The notes under the pieces were generated by a model, which searched no databases, was not told the origin of the DNA, and was given only the letters and a program-made list of their open reading frames with translations. This document shows, one piece after another, positions 1 through 17,236 of a stretch of 64,000 bases of DNA; within the stretch, counting starts at the first letter, position 1, and every line of letters begins with the position of its first letter. This DNA is from Entrophospora sp. SA101 (Eukaryota; Glomeromycota; Glomeromycetes; Entrophosporales; Entrophosporaceae). The stretch is taken from positions 67,666 through 131,665 of the forward strand of contig CAUDNR010004378.1 of NCBI GenBank assembly GCA_958430865.1, written 5' to 3'. A program made the position numbers and the translations under genes.

Positions 1-3000
1 CGTCGAATTAAGAGATCGTGTACTGCGCGAAAGGCTTGTTAATAAGATTCAATCAGATTTCACAGAAAGTGCTGTCAGGGGTGCAATTGCCGTGGTAAAT
101 GGAAACGTCATTCCATTCAATCCACGTGATCCTTCAGAAGAGCACATGTATGTTTATAACAATATTTTCTTTAGTAAAGCATACGATACACGTGGAACTT
201 TTGCAAAGCTTGGTGGTGATGATGCAGCCCATGTTGCAACAGGGAAAGATTTAGAAGGAATAAAAACAATTAATATAGCTGATATAGAAGGATTATATAC
301 TTTGGGATGTGTTGTGGTTGATTATAAAGGCATCAGAGTTGTGGCCCAAACCATAGTTCCAGGTTCATATTATTCATTACACATTATTTTTGTAATTAAA
401 AATTATTACTAATTGTGTGTATGTGTGTGTATGTGTGTATAATAGGAATTTTTAGACGTCAAGATGATTCTTCCGTTGTTTATGGATATTTTGATAATGG
501 AAGAGATAAACCTAAACTTTGTGCTGATCCTGAGTTCCATGAGATTGTTGGTAAAGCAGCAAAAGTTTTACATCTTGCTGAACACAGGTTAGTTAATTTG
601 TATAATTATCTCATAAAAATTTTCCTTGATGTCAATCTACTTTATACGATTTTAATTTATAAAGTTTATATGTATTTGCTTTGTTTGAAGTGTTTCCGAT
701 TCAAAAGGAAATTCCGTAAAACTTCATACTTCTTTAGAAACTAAGGTTTTTTCATAACGTTTATAGATATTTAAACATTTAATATGCGTGTATATATATA
801 TATATATTGGTTAAAATGTAATTAAATCATATCATCAACTTTTTTGAAAATTATATGTATATATATATATATATATGGTAGGGATTAATGGGTGATGATG
901 GTAGACGATATTTATTTGATTTGTATCGTCTTAATCCTGTTGATATTGAATTTTTAGAGAAAGAATGTGAACCTAAAGAAGAAAGTGACCTTCCACTTTA
1001 TTCTCACAAATTAACTTTATTAAGACCAGAATTGATTGAATCTTTTTGGGATTATAAATTTAGATTGTGGCTTCAGGAAAAGGCTAATCGAAAACAGAAT
1101 GTATATTAATTTTTTAAAAAGTTAATGCTATTTTTTTTTTTAAATCAAGTTATTAAACAATAGTATCGTTATCATTATTGTTGTTGATAGGAGGAAACCA
1201 AAGATTCTAAACCTGAAGATTCTAAACCTGAAGATTCTAAACCTGAAGATTCTAAACCTGAAAATTCTAAACCTGAAAATTCTAAACCTGAAGATTCTAA
1301 ACCTGAAGATTCTAAGCCTGAAGATTCTAAACCTGAAGATTCTAAACCTCAAGAAGTAACTCCCGATGAAGAATTTAATTTTACATTAAATCCAGATTCT
1401 TTTACTGATTATAAAATACCAGATGGTGATAATTATAAGACAAAGAAAGAAACTGACGAAGAAAATGTCAGGAATGCTTCAAAATATCTTAGAGATAGTG
1501 TTATTCAATTGATGGTAATTTAAAATCATATTTTCAAATCTATTGTTCTAAAAAAAAACCTTCTTTAATGAAAAAGATAATCGATTGTATAGATTATTGA
1601 ATTCACTTCATTAGCTGTTTCACCAGCAGATGGAGCATCATTAACAGCAGCCATGCATCGTCGTGGTATTAATATGCGATATTTAGGCACGATTGCAAAA
1701 ATTCTTTATGAATCTACAGATCGAAAGTTAGATCATATAAGGGTATATTATAAATTTACATATATACACATGTGAAATAATTATAATATAGCATTATTTT
1801 AATTTTTATTCACATACAACACACACACACACACACACACACATATCTTTTTATAGCATTTGGTTATTCATGAGATGATTATCAGAGCATCAAAACGTAT
1901 ACTTCGTGAACTTCTTCGAGAACTACCAATCACATACACATCATATTGTGTTGCGCATTTTTTTAATTGTCTGCTAGGGACCGACTATAATGCTAATCCA
2001 CAACCATTAGTTCCTGATGTATTATTTAGTTGTGGTGGTAGTGGTGAGAATGATGATGACGCAAACAACAGTAAAAAAAAAAAGAATAAAAATATCAAGA
2101 ATAAAGCCGATAATACTCAATCATATGCATACTTAAATCTCACACCCTCTTCACTCGTTCAACAAATTCATAGTACGGTGTTAGTACGTTTTCGATATAA
2201 ACTTCCTGAAGATTTTGTTTCTACACACATTCGCAAACTTCCATTACTGAGAGAAATATGTTTACGAGTAGGAGTTCAAATAGCAGCTCAAGGTTATCAT
2301 TTTGTAAAAAAGAAATCAAAAAAAAGAGCAACCACATTCTTACCAGATGATATCTTCAATATAATACCTGTTGTCAAACAAGCAACTCCTAAAGTAAACA
2401 GTCCACTTATTACTTATTACTTTATTATTATTGCCTTGATTTGATCCGGCTGGAATTTTTTATTTATTATTTTTCATTTTTTGTAGTGTATTTTTGCCGA
2501 GGAGACTTTTGAAGCTGGAAAATTAAGTATTGCTCAAGGTATTTTATTTTGATTTATAATTATTAAGATTTTGATTTTATTTGATACGTAGAATGTTAAT
2601 TATCATAAAAATTATATGTTAGGTCATCGAGATTTAGGCGTGGATCTAATGTTACAATCACTTGCATTACATGAACAAAGTTATGGTTTTCTTCATCCAG
2701 CAACGGCAAAGTGTTACGTTGCATTAGCGATGTATTTTTATCATCATGAAGATTTAGAAATTGCGATAGATTTTCAAAAGAAGGCCGTTGTTGTATTGGA
2801 GCGAACTTGTGGTACTGACAGTGTAGAAGCAGTGCATGCTTATGTAAGTTATGCAGATATAATAATAGTTTTTGAATGGATGGGTTCCTAAAAGAAAGTG
2901 CATTATTCAAATAAGGTTATTTCAATAGTTACATTTAGGTCTTTTTGAAAATGCTATTGGTCATACCGAAATCGGTCTTCGTTACATGAAGCATGCAATG

Positions 3001-3897
3001 TTTTATTGGGAAATTATATATGGACCTTCACACCCGGATGGCGCAACCGCTGATGTAAGAAAAAAACAATTTTTTGTAGAATATATATAAAAAATATATA
3101 CGTATCATTTAAATATATATTTTGATATTTTGCAATTTGTGTACATAGCATAACGTCGGAATTATGTTACAAAATTTAAAAGATTTTGGTGGTAGTATAA
3201 GGTTTTTCGAAAGAGCCAAAGAAACAAATGAAACTATCTTTGGAAAAAATAATGTTTTAACTGGTGAATCGTAAGTCGATAAAAAGAAAATGATTTTTAA
3301 AAACTCCATCAAATCATTTATTTAATCATTTTATTCTATTTGTGATGTAGATACCATCTCCTAGCGAAAGCTTTAGCACTTTCTGAAGATTATAAAGCAG
3401 CTTTGACTGCAGAAAAATCAGCATATAATATTTTTCACACTGTGGTAGATATTTATTATGTTTTTTTTTGTTTTTGTTTCTATGTAAACATTTAATAATA
3501 ATTTTTAATTTATTAGTTTGGACCTGATCATCCTCGAACTAAGGAAACTGAACAACTGCTTAAAGATTTAACGTCAAATGCTGTTCATAATGTTTGTGCT
3601 ACATTAAATTTACATTATTTCTCCCATTTTTCTTTCCTAATCATAAAATCAACTAAAAATCTGTACATGTATGTATAGGCTAAAATGGCATTATTACAGA
3701 AACAAGATAAGCGAAAAGGTATAGCACCAAAACCAACGATTTCAGCATCTTCTTCTTCTTCTTCATCTTCAACGATAAGTACACCAACCACTTCAACAGC
3801 CACTTCTGCAATGCAAATAAGAACGGCAGGAAGTCATCATTCAAACATCTCAACCAGTACTTTAAAAAAGAAAAAGTTTGCAAAAAGTAATAAATAA
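1..3897 (+). CDS. CLU1: Clustered mitochondria protein CLU1, 3' part (gene begins outside the window)
   Basis: This is the C-terminal ~930 residues of a CLU1/CluA/CLUH-family protein, a cytosolic factor that binds mRNAs of nuclear-encoded mitochondrial proteins and governs mitochondrial distribution. The window opens inside the large exon encoding the CLU domain; that exon ends at 362. Following exons by GT..AG and frame: 446-587, 691-745, 882-1100, 1191-1514, 1593-1742, 1857-2393, 2487-2538, 2623-2843, 2929-3054, 3149-3270, 3351-3444, 3517-3591, 3679-3897. Recognisable pieces are [12 protein letters not shown] and [15 protein letters not shown] (CLU domain), [10 protein letters not shown] (central region) and the tetratricopeptide-like [21 protein letters not shown] and [12 protein letters not shown] blocks. 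The tail is Ser/Thr-rich and ends in a Lys-rich segment. Within the window it matches the complete copies at 27047 and 46108. Confidence 0.93.
1203..1352 (+). repeat. 15-bp minisatellite inside CLU1 (pentapeptide repeat)
   Basis: Ten direct 15-bp units, consensus gattctaaacctgaa, each encoding (D/N)SKPE. Units 5 and 6 carry aat for gat, unit 8 carries aag for aaa, and the last unit ends caa. They form an acidic/basic Ser-Pro linker in a CLU1 exon, between the CLU domain and the central region. Copies 1 (29733-29882) and 2 (48794-48943) have the same ten units with the same variant positions. Confidence 0.95.
1819..1843 (+). repeat. (AC)n microsatellite in a CLU1 intron
   Basis: About 12 AC dinucleotides just upstream of the exon that starts at 1857. 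The same length is present at 30349 and 49410. Confidence 0.9.
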
Positions 3898-4708
3898 CAA
3901 AAATCATATAAAGGCGACATTATTAGATAAATAGAAAAAATTATTTAAAATTAAAGAGTAAAAATAATTAATTACACATATTTTTAAATAATATACTGTT
4001 ATTATTTTTTTATTTATTAATAAAACCAATAACTTAAAAAAATTTTTAAATTTTTATAATCTTCAAAAATAAAAACATTATGATATTTCAATCACCCAAA
4101 TTATAGTAATGATAGGTATCTAATTAGTTTTTTAGTGGTAAAAGAATTCAAGGAATTGATATGAGACGCAAATTTAAATTTAGATGGATGTAATATAAAA
4201 ATAAAAATACTTCCTATAACCTAAATCTAGTTTTTTTTTCAGACAACTTTCCGAGCGAGCTTCTTTAATGCTTTTAGTAAGAGAATGTGCCAGAATACTA
4301 CCGGTAAGTCTGCTTGCTTTTTCCGAACAAATTATCGTGTTCGGAATTTTTCAACAATCCGTTTTGTGTGTGAGGGAAATTGACAAGTCAACGTTAAAAT
4401 AAATCATACATACAGTCGAAAAGATAATATACATACTCTCAAATTTCAAAGCGGAACAACAATTTCAAAAATATGATCATAGGATATTGGCATGGTGGTT
4501 TTATGAGATTCGGTCTATTGTGAAACGGGGAAAAAACCGAAAAACAAATTCCGTTGGTGCGCAATGAAAACATCCTTATATTTTGAAAAAGTTTAGGATG
4601 GTATGGAAATACGCAACAAGTCTTTCAAATAAACGAATAAACTTTATCCAACTGTGTCTTTGGCATACCACAAATAGCCCAAAAAAACTAAAATGAGTCA
4701 AATAATGA
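3898..4708. other. Intergenic region between CLU1 and the plus-strand kinase
   Basis: AT-rich, with short A/T homopolymers. The one structured signal is an exon-like island at 4243-4303, listed separately. No other coding signal seen. Same sequence at 32428-33238 and 51489-52299. Confidence 0.6.
4243..4303 (+). other. Exon-like island with strong splice signals, no gene assigned
   Basis: A T-run plus CAG acceptor ends at 4242, and a GTAAGT donor starts at 4304. The 61 bp between are more GC-rich than the surroundings. One frame is open and protein-like (SERASLMLLVRECARILP), with an internal ATG. I could not join it in phase to the kinase exon downstream or to CLU1. It may be a 5' exon of the kinase, a non-coding exon, or the relic of another gene. 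Also at 32773 and 51834. Confidence 0.35.
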
Positions 4709-6304
4709 CGACCTCGGGCGTTCTGTAAATCACGTGACCACGCATATTTTTGTTCTGTTTGTGCAAGATATAATACTAATTATCAGTGGTGTCAATCATG
4801 TGATCCCAAATTGTTAGCTCAAAGTTGGACTAGCAGTGGTAATGAAAAATTGGATGAAATAATCAGAAATACACAACTTGAAGCCAAAGGATTTGATAGC
4901 TATCATTATCTTGAATGGATTCCTTATGACCAACTCATAGTTGATGAAGGAATAGGTGAAGGTGGTTTTGCAACTGTGTATAAGTGTTACTGGTCAGATG
5001 GTCCTAGATATGTTAAAAGGAATAAAAGATACTATTGTATAAATGGTTATGTAGCATTAAAAAAGTTTAAAAGCTCACAAAATGTTTCTGAAGAATTTTT
5101 AAAAGAGGTAAATAATTTGATGTAATTAGTTAACAATTAAAGACTTTTAAATAATATATTAATTTTTTATTAAATTTCATAAAGCTTCAAAATCATATTA
5201 AATTTATAGGGCCTTATTACAAGGGTGTTGTTAATATTTATGGCATTTCACAAGATCCAAATACAAGAGAATATGTTCTCATAATGAGATATGCAGACAA
5301 AGGAGATTTTAAAAAATATTTAAAATCAAATGGCACAAGATGGGATGATAAAATTAAAAGACTTTATGATATTGTCTCAAGTTTAAATACATTTCATCAA
5401 GAAAAACTTACACATGGTGATCTTCACAGTGGTAATATTTTATATTTTGGTTATTTACACCAGGCAATGATTACAGATTTAGGGTTATCAGGCCCAACTA
5501 ATCAAAAAATATCAAGTAAAAATGGTATAGTTGGAGTACTGCCATATATTTCACCAGAGGTATTAAATAAGAAGTCTTACACCCAAAAATCTGACATCTA
5601 TAGCTTTGGGATCTTAATGTCAGAATTATCAACATGTCAACAACCATTCAAGAATCAACCACATGATCTAGATCTTGCTATCAAGATCTGTAATGGCTTA
5701 AGACCTAGTTTTTCAGACAATACTCCAGAATGTTATATTAGGTTAGCATACAAATGTACAGATGCTGATCCTAAAAAAAGACCAACAGCAAATGAAATTT
5801 TAAAAATTATTACTTTTTGGAAAGATGCAGTTGCATATGATGATTCTAAGTATTATTTTAAAAAAATAAATTAAAAGAAATAAGAAAAATATTTGAAAAA
5901 GCAAATAAAAAGCCCTTTAACCTTCCAACAATTACTGCAACTGTTCATCCAAATGCTATTTATACAAGTAGATTATTCAATTTTACAAATCTTCCACAAC
6001 CTGTAAACTCCAATAAAGTTACAATTATCAGCAACAATATTGGTAATTATCATCAATTATTTAATTTTAAAATTCATTTAATATCAGCATTAATATTATT
6101 TATTATGTTATAAATTATCACATTTACAGAACATCAAATTGATTTAGATAATATTAATGGTAACTTTTGATTATTGATTTTAAAATTTAACATCAACACA
6201 ATTATTACATATATTATAGTAATAATAATGGTAACCACATTATTTTTATTATGTTATAAATTATCATATTTATAGATTCTAACCAAATGGATTTAGAAAT
6301 TTAG
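4709..6304 (+). pseudogene. TKL-type protein kinase, copy 0, frameshifted
   Basis: A serine/threonine (tyrosine-kinase-like) kinase. The open frame begins at 4709 with no in-frame ATG before 4811, so the true start is probably in an upstream exon. Exon a (to 5107) encodes a CxxC..WCxxC zinc-knuckle-like motif, LEWIPYDQL, the glycine loop GIGEGGFATVY and the VALKK lysine. The intron is 5108-5184. Exon b encodes HGDLHSGN, DLG in place of DFG, SPE in place of APE, and the C-lobe. At about 5860-5866 the poly-A run is 7 bases against 8 in the other two copies. The frame therefore shifts and stops at 5872-5874, just after the kinase domain, losing a tail of about 90 residues. The domain itself is intact, so a truncated active kinase is possible. 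The original terminus, judged from copies 1 and 2, is probably at 6302-6304 after two small introns. Confidence 0.8.
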
Positions 6305-7219
6305 ACCTACAAATAAATTTCACTCATTTGATTATTGGAATTTTACATCAGTTTTTATTATTGTGAGAAAACATTATTTTTGTTTTAATGACATGATCAA
6401 TCACTATTTATTTAGATATCAACATGATATATTTTGTCTATCTTATAGTTCAGGCCAATTACAGAGATTTAATTGTAAAAGTTTCAGTCAACCAGTAAAA
6501 AAAAATTTTATTTGTTAAACTGGTTTCATTTAAATCATTTTATTTTCCTATGATAATAGTTTTGGGTGTTGTAACAGTTTATATATATTATATATTATTT
6601 AATTATCATAAACAAACTTTCTTTTTAAAAATAAAATTTCATTAAGAACTTTGGAACTTAACCTTGTTTTTTTTTGTGGAGAACTGAATGATCTGTAACA
6701 AACAATTTTTTGTACATTTTTTATTATTATTTGATTGCCTTATAAGCTTTTTTTCCAACAGGATTAATTGATAAAGGATGTAAATTGGAAAACAAAAATT
6801 GCATTATTTCATATCAGCCTATTTGGTTTTTTGGGCCTTTTTTCAACCTTATGTCTTATTATGTCTTGATGTTAAACACGAGTATTTTTAATATGTAAAC
6901 TGTTCAGTAGAATGATAATTAACCTTAAAAAAAATATTTGCTCTGCTAAAAAAACTATTTTACTATTCAACAACCCATCAAACCAATGGCCCCACCTCAA
7001 AACCAATGGGTTTTTGCTAGTATAAAGTATTCATAACGTTATGATCATACCATACTGGATTTTGGGGTTCAAACAAAATCAGCACATATGTAAAGAACAA
7101 CTTCATTATCACCAAGCTTTAATGATCGATTTATTGTGATTCAACAATAAAAGAATTTCAGCATTCTTTGAAGATTTAAAAGTAATAAAATGTACCCAAA
7201 CCCCCCGGTCACATTTACT
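6305..7219. other. Kinase 3' flank including a copy-0-specific ~280-bp segment
   Basis: A diverged continuation of the segmental repeat. Positions 6810-7090 are absent from copy 2, where the flanks join near 54409. The segment begins catat and ends atatg but shows no convincing terminal repeats, so it may be an insertion here or a deletion there. No coding signal seen. Confidence 0.6.
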
Positions 7220-7542
7220 TTGTCGAAAATTATTTCATCAACAATCATTTCATCGACACCCATTTCATTGAAAGTTTGTTTCATCAAAAGTTCATTTTGT
7301 CAAATGTTCATTTCATTGAAAGTTCATTTTGTCAAATGTTCATTTCATTGAAAATTATTTCATCCTTGAGCCAGAGACTGAACAAGTTAGATGTGAGGAG
7401 TGTGGGAAGTTAGTTAAGAAATTAGGTAAGGAAAGCGGTGTGTGTGGGAAGTGTGAGGAGAAATTTGTTTAATGAAGTTTTTTTGTGACGAAATAATTTT
7501 CAACAAAATGAACATTTGACAAAATGATTGTTGATGAAATGA
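7220..7542. repeat. Fold-back (inverted-repeat) element with internal tandem units
   Basis: The left arm has repeated motifs such as ttcattttgtcaaatgttca and tttcatcaacaatcatttca. The right arm, from about 7485, carries their reverse complements (gaaataattttcaacaaaat, gaacatttgacaaaatgatt, gttgatgaaatga). The left arm contains tandem ~32-bp units (7285-7345). The centre (7365-7472) is GC-richer and looks coding. Related motifs recur near 63140. I infer a fold-back type mobile element. Confidence 0.65.
7365..7472 (+). CDS. Small zinc-ribbon-like reading frame inside the fold-back element
   Basis: 36 codons including the stop, encoding CEEC...CGKC, i.e. CxxC-x13-CxxC, the spacing of a treble-clef or zinc-ribbon knuckle. 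The third positions are G-rich, unlike the neighbours. No in-frame ATG is evident near the left edge, so this may be a captured exon or the end of a longer decayed gene. I do not recognise the family. Confidence 0.3.
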   Translation, partial: LEPETEQVRCEECGKLVKKLGKESGVCGKCEEKFV

Positions 7543-7849
7543 ATCAGACACATATGATCAATAATTTATTGAATTTTTCTTGGCATCAGCATGAAGAATC
7601 TTCATGCTCACATTATTTTTTATCTGCTAATGTTTTTCCATATTGATTGGGGAATGGCCCTATTGCTCAGTCTGTCAACAAACAATATTAATATTCCATT
7701 GAAAAACACAGCATCAAAATACACTTGTCATAATTGAAATGAAATTAAAAAAGGACGAATGGACCAGAGTAATGCGATACAGAGATCCTGACATTATTGA
7801 AGAAATGATCCTAAAAGCCCAATTTGGAATTTGCGGTGGCAATAAGGAC

Positions 7850-8677
7850 TAGAGGCCTGCACGGGTCATCATAATTTAATGGTTACCCAACCTGAACCCG
7901 TATAAATTTATAATTTGCAACCCAAACCCAACTTGTATATACACAAGAAATTTCAATCCAAACCCGAACTCAACCCATTTAACAACATTGTAACACAATT
8001 TTATTTAAAAAATAACTCTTATTGCAATTGTTCGTTACAAGAAAGAAAATTTTACTATATGAGCTTCTTTATACAAGAATACTATCAATTGTTTGTGGAT
8101 TTAAATTTGAGCGAAGCTCATTAACTGTAAGTCCAGCTGCACTAAACTCTTCACTAGGTGCACTGTAACATATAATAGACAGCAAGCCTTGAAAGTCTTG
8201 GATAAACAAGTTGATGGTCTTTCCACCATTCTAAAATATTAAAGTTATCATCTTTTTGTATTTTTGTTGATAAATACAAATCAACATCATCTTTGTCATC
8301 ATCTTCATCATCACTATCATCATAATATTTGCTAAAATCACCTAACTCTACATTTGAATTTGAAGTTGAAATTGTAGTTGATGATATTGCTTGCATAGAA
8401 TTATCATCATTATTACTGTCAGCATCAACACTATCATCATTAATTGTTGGATTACCATAATGTCTTTTAATTTCATTTTTTACCCAGATAGCATCATCAG
8501 ACTCCAATTTTTTCAATTTTTTCATAAGAGGATTGAAAAAACTGGCTAATATATATATATATAATTCATTTAAATTCATGTCAATTCGGGTCAAACTCGG
8601 GTCATAATTACAACCCGAACCCAACCCAAAGTTATTTGATGTTAAGACCAACCCGCCCAACCCAATGCAGGCCTCTA
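7850..8677 (-). mobile_element. hAT-family DNA transposon, truncated/non-autonomous
   Basis: Ends are tagaggcctgca and its near complement tgcaggcctcta. The terminus TAGAG fits the hAT consensus YARNG. Flanks ataaggac (7842-7849) and attaggac (8678-8685) are an 8-bp target-site duplication with one mismatch. Subterminal acccaacctgaacccg-type repeats lie at both ends. At 828 bp it is far too short for a full hAT element and holds only the 3' end of a transposase gene. Confidence 0.88.
8050..8660 (-). pseudogene. hAT transposase C-terminal remnant
   Basis: On the minus strand, an acidic Asp/Ser/Asn-rich linker is followed by DLYLSTKIQ, ILEWWKDHQLVYPRLSRLA and, after a frameshift and stop near 8160, SEEFSAAGLTVNELRSNLNP. 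This is the hAT C-terminal dimerisation domain (WWK...YP.L...E.FSaAG order). The catalytic DDE part and the BED finger are absent. The frame is broken at least once, with a further stop near 8060, so no functional enzyme is made here. Confidence 0.82.
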
Positions 8678-8685
8678 ATTAGGAC

Positions 8686-9442
8686 TAAATTGGGATTTGA
8701 GAGAAGTAGGTTGCCAATATATTCTGCAAATCAGCAATTGATGTATATAGAGGCTACCAAGACGGTCTTGTTATAGGCGAGGCAATTTTTATTTTTTAAA
8801 GAGGTTCTTAAAGAAGTTATTTATAGAAACTCACAACGGAACACATGAAAAGGACGGGCAATGGTACGGGTGCTCTGCAAAATAGTATAAAAAAGGACTG
8901 GCAATTAACAAGGTACAGGTGTGGCACAGTGACCCGTCCCCTGTCCTTTTCCAGCATCCCAACAACTATGTTTAAATCAAAATTTATAAAACGAACGATT
9001 CTGCAAGGTCTTCTCTTAAAATATTTAGAATATTTATCTAGTTGGATTGTTTTACCAAGAGTCGTAGAAATTTTAGATTTTTTTTTTTATTGTTTGTTAA
9101 TATATACTAATACTAATATATAAAATTTATATTATTTTTTTTTTCCGATGTTATTTTTATTGGTTATTTCAAATAAATTACATAGTAAAATAAATAAGCA
9201 ATTGAAAAAAAAACAATTACCTCCCGTATCTAATTGAATTAGACCACGACAGTATATAATTTATATTATATTTCCATTTATAGTCATACACAAAATAATT
9301 TCTATGTACTAAAGTTTAATTTATTAATTATTAACTTAGTTTTAATTAGATACATGATGCACGATTAATTACATTAAATGAATTTTATAAATTAGTAATT
9401 TTTTTTCTATTTATTTTTAAAAATTAAACATTTTACTATCAG
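8686..9442. other. Intergenic region, no gene seen
   Basis: Between the hAT element and the RPC1 stop codon. Short open frames exist, but none has splice context or family resemblance. AT-rich from 9080 on. Confidence 0.5.
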
Positions 9443-15489
<6,047 letters not shown>

Positions 15490-15549
15490 TTTGATTTTTT
15501 GATTTTGCTGATCAAATTAGGTGTAAATAAAAAAACAAATCAAAATAAT
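15490..15549. promoter_or_regulatory. Bidirectional promoter between RPC1 and the LSM-domain gene
   Basis: Only 60 bp separate the divergent start codons (15489 minus, 15550 plus), so the two transcripts must share a promoter and probably overlap in their 5' leaders. The interval is T-rich on the plus strand with no obvious TATA box. Confidence 0.65.
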
Positions 15550-15910
15550 ATGGCAGATACGCCAAAGATATCACAAGACACACCTAAAATTCAACAACTT
15601 CGTTCTTATTTAAATCTTAGAGCTCAAATTACAATTTCAGATGGTCGTATATTTAATGGAACTTTTATGTGCATAGACAAATATAAAAATATAATTTTAT
15701 CACAAACAGAAGAGTTTCGAAATGGTAAAATCTCTATCTAATTAAAAAAATTTTTTAAAAAGATTGAATATTAAAATTTTGTATTGTAATTTTGAAAATA
15801 TGGAATGTTTAACAGAACAAAAAAGATTTGTTGGGCTTGTTATGATTCCAGGAAAACATCTTGTTAAAGCAGAAATTGAAGATTTGGAAGTTTCAGATAT
15901 TTATATTTGA
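15550..15910 (+). CDS. NAA38: LSM-domain protein, NAA38/Mak31-like (NatC auxiliary subunit)
   Basis: Two exons, 15550-15724 and 15816-15910, joined by a 91-bp GT..AG intron, give 89 residues. After an N-terminal MADTPKISQDT lead the protein has an Sm/LSM fold signature: LRSYLNLRAQITISDGRIFNGTF (Sm1, with the D-G-R turn), DKYKNIILSQTEEF, then GLVMIPGKHLVKAEIE (Sm2). In place of the usual Sm2 R-G it has M-I-P-G-K-H. That matches the LSMD1/NAA38 branch, whose members are small accessory subunits of the N-terminal acetyltransferase NatC, better than a spliceosomal Lsm. An open frame would begin earlier (15466), but the ATG at 15550 is the first with family-like length. Head-to-head with RPC1. Confidence 0.85.
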
Positions 15911-16532
15911 ATTTTAATTATAATTATATGATTATATATACAAACTTTAAAGAAAAATCTTTTTATATAATAATTTGATCCTATTTTAATAAAATTTCAT
16001 TTCTTGAAAACTAAATGGATTTGTTGCTGAAGATATTAGTATTAATTGTTACACTTGGTCCACTTTTCTTACTATTTCACTATTTGATATTTTTAATCTT
16101 GAATTAATTTATCAATTAACAAGTTTTAAATTAATATTATGTATATTATGTAGCTAGTAGATTTGAGTTATAGAATGTCAAATATGTCTGTCTGTGGGTT
16201 CTTCTGATAATATTCAGAATCAACAATAACGTGTGACATATTGAACTTGTGCAATGTTACACAAAACGATCCATCAGAAAAAGTTTTGGTAGTTATATAG
16301 ACGAAGCTTATACTTTATGTGACAAATAATCAATAATTTTAATGGTAATGGTATTAATATGAATAATAACTGTGAAAAAGAAATGGGTGGAATAATAAAA
16401 TATATATAAAATAATAATAATTATAATTATAAAGGTAAATTATATTTTTTTTGGAGATAAAGTTTTTAATTAAAATTGATTATTGTATTATAAATACATA
16501 ATAAAAATTTCAAGATTCTAAAAATTAAGTTG
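15911..16532. other. Intergenic region between convergent NAA38 and SRP19
   Basis: Contains both 3' flanks. AT-rich; no coding signal recognised. Confidence 0.5.
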
Positions 16533-17236
16533 TTATTTTTTGCTCTTTCTTCCTTTCTTTTTTAAGTTAGAACTTGAACTTCTGGTTGTACCTGCAATTT
16601 CGCTTGACGATGATGATGCTGGAGTTGTGGTAGAGGTAGATCTATTTGGATTAGACATTGAAGTAGAATCACTAGAATTACTATCAAATACAGCTGGGGA
16701 ATGTGGTGGAGGAAATTGTTGTGGACTTTCTTGTTGGATTTTAGCTAATAATATTGCCACATTTTTAATTAACACTTTACCTAATTGAATTGATAAACAA
16801 ATATGTTTAGCATTTATTATTATCAAAAAACGGTTCTTAATTATTGCCATTAGGCTTACGTGTTGGTATTTCATATCTTATTGGTGATTTTTTTTCATTA
16901 AACAATTCTACTTTTACCCTTCCAGGATTTTCCCAGTCTTGAGGGTGTGTTTTATGTGGCTTTTCTCATTTAAAATAACAATATGAATGTGAGTGTGAAT
17001 TAAATAATTGGAACCTTTTCTTTCTAAAAATCATTCATTCACTTGTAAATCACCTCAAGAGCACAATTTAAACCTAAAGATTTTACAACTTCTGCAATAT
17101 CTTTAGCCAATGGATGTTTCACAGCCTCTTTTTGTGTTATTCTTCTTCCTCGTTGGACTGTTTTTGTTGAGTCAAAATATACAGGATATAGACATATCCA
17201 ATTACTAATTGAAATCATATTGCTTGGGATTGACAT
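16533..17236 (-). CDS. SRP19: Signal recognition particle 19 kDa protein
   Basis: SRP19 binds helices 6 and 8 of SRP RNA and promotes SRP54 loading during particle assembly. Three exons on the minus strand: 17236-17054, 16959-16860 and 16780-16533. They sum to 531 nt, 176 residues, in phase. Exon 1 has the family core WICLYPVYFDSTKTVQRGRR followed by AVKHPLAKDIAEVVKSLGL. Exon 2 continues LEPHKTHPQDWENPGRVKV. Exon 3 gives IKNVAILLAKIQ, a Ser/Thr/Pro-rich stretch and a basic terminus KKKGRKSKK, the usual lysine-rich SRP19 tail. The first-intron acceptor at 16960 was chosen because only that junction keeps the E-P-H-K-T-H-P sequence in frame. Confidence 0.94.

Larger units (their letters stand above)
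1..7195 (+). repeat. Segmental repeat, copy 0 (left-truncated by window)
   Basis: Positions 1 to about 5850 match 28531-34380 and 47592-53441 (offsets 28530 and 19061) in every line I compared, exons, introns and simple repeats alike. From about 5855 the copies differ by scattered substitutions and indels. Homology to copy 2 continues, diverged, to about 7195 (54513 there). Homology to copy 1 stops earlier, at the equivalent of 35203. Copy 0 has about 280 bp (6810-7090) that copy 2 lacks. It contains the 3' two-thirds of CLU1 and a frameshifted TKL kinase. Confidence 0.93.

Noticed and set aside
1140..1352. Minus-strand frame of repeated FRIFR units
   Set aside because: It is the antisense reading of the CLU1 (D/N)SKPE minisatellite; no independent gene signal.
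2596..2910. Minus-strand 104-codon frame
   Set aside because: Antisense of the CLU1 TPR-like exons; the plus strand has the conserved sequence and splice sites.
16540..16788. Plus-strand 82-codon frame
   Set aside because: Antisense of SRP19 exon 3, which has clear family sequence and in-phase introns.
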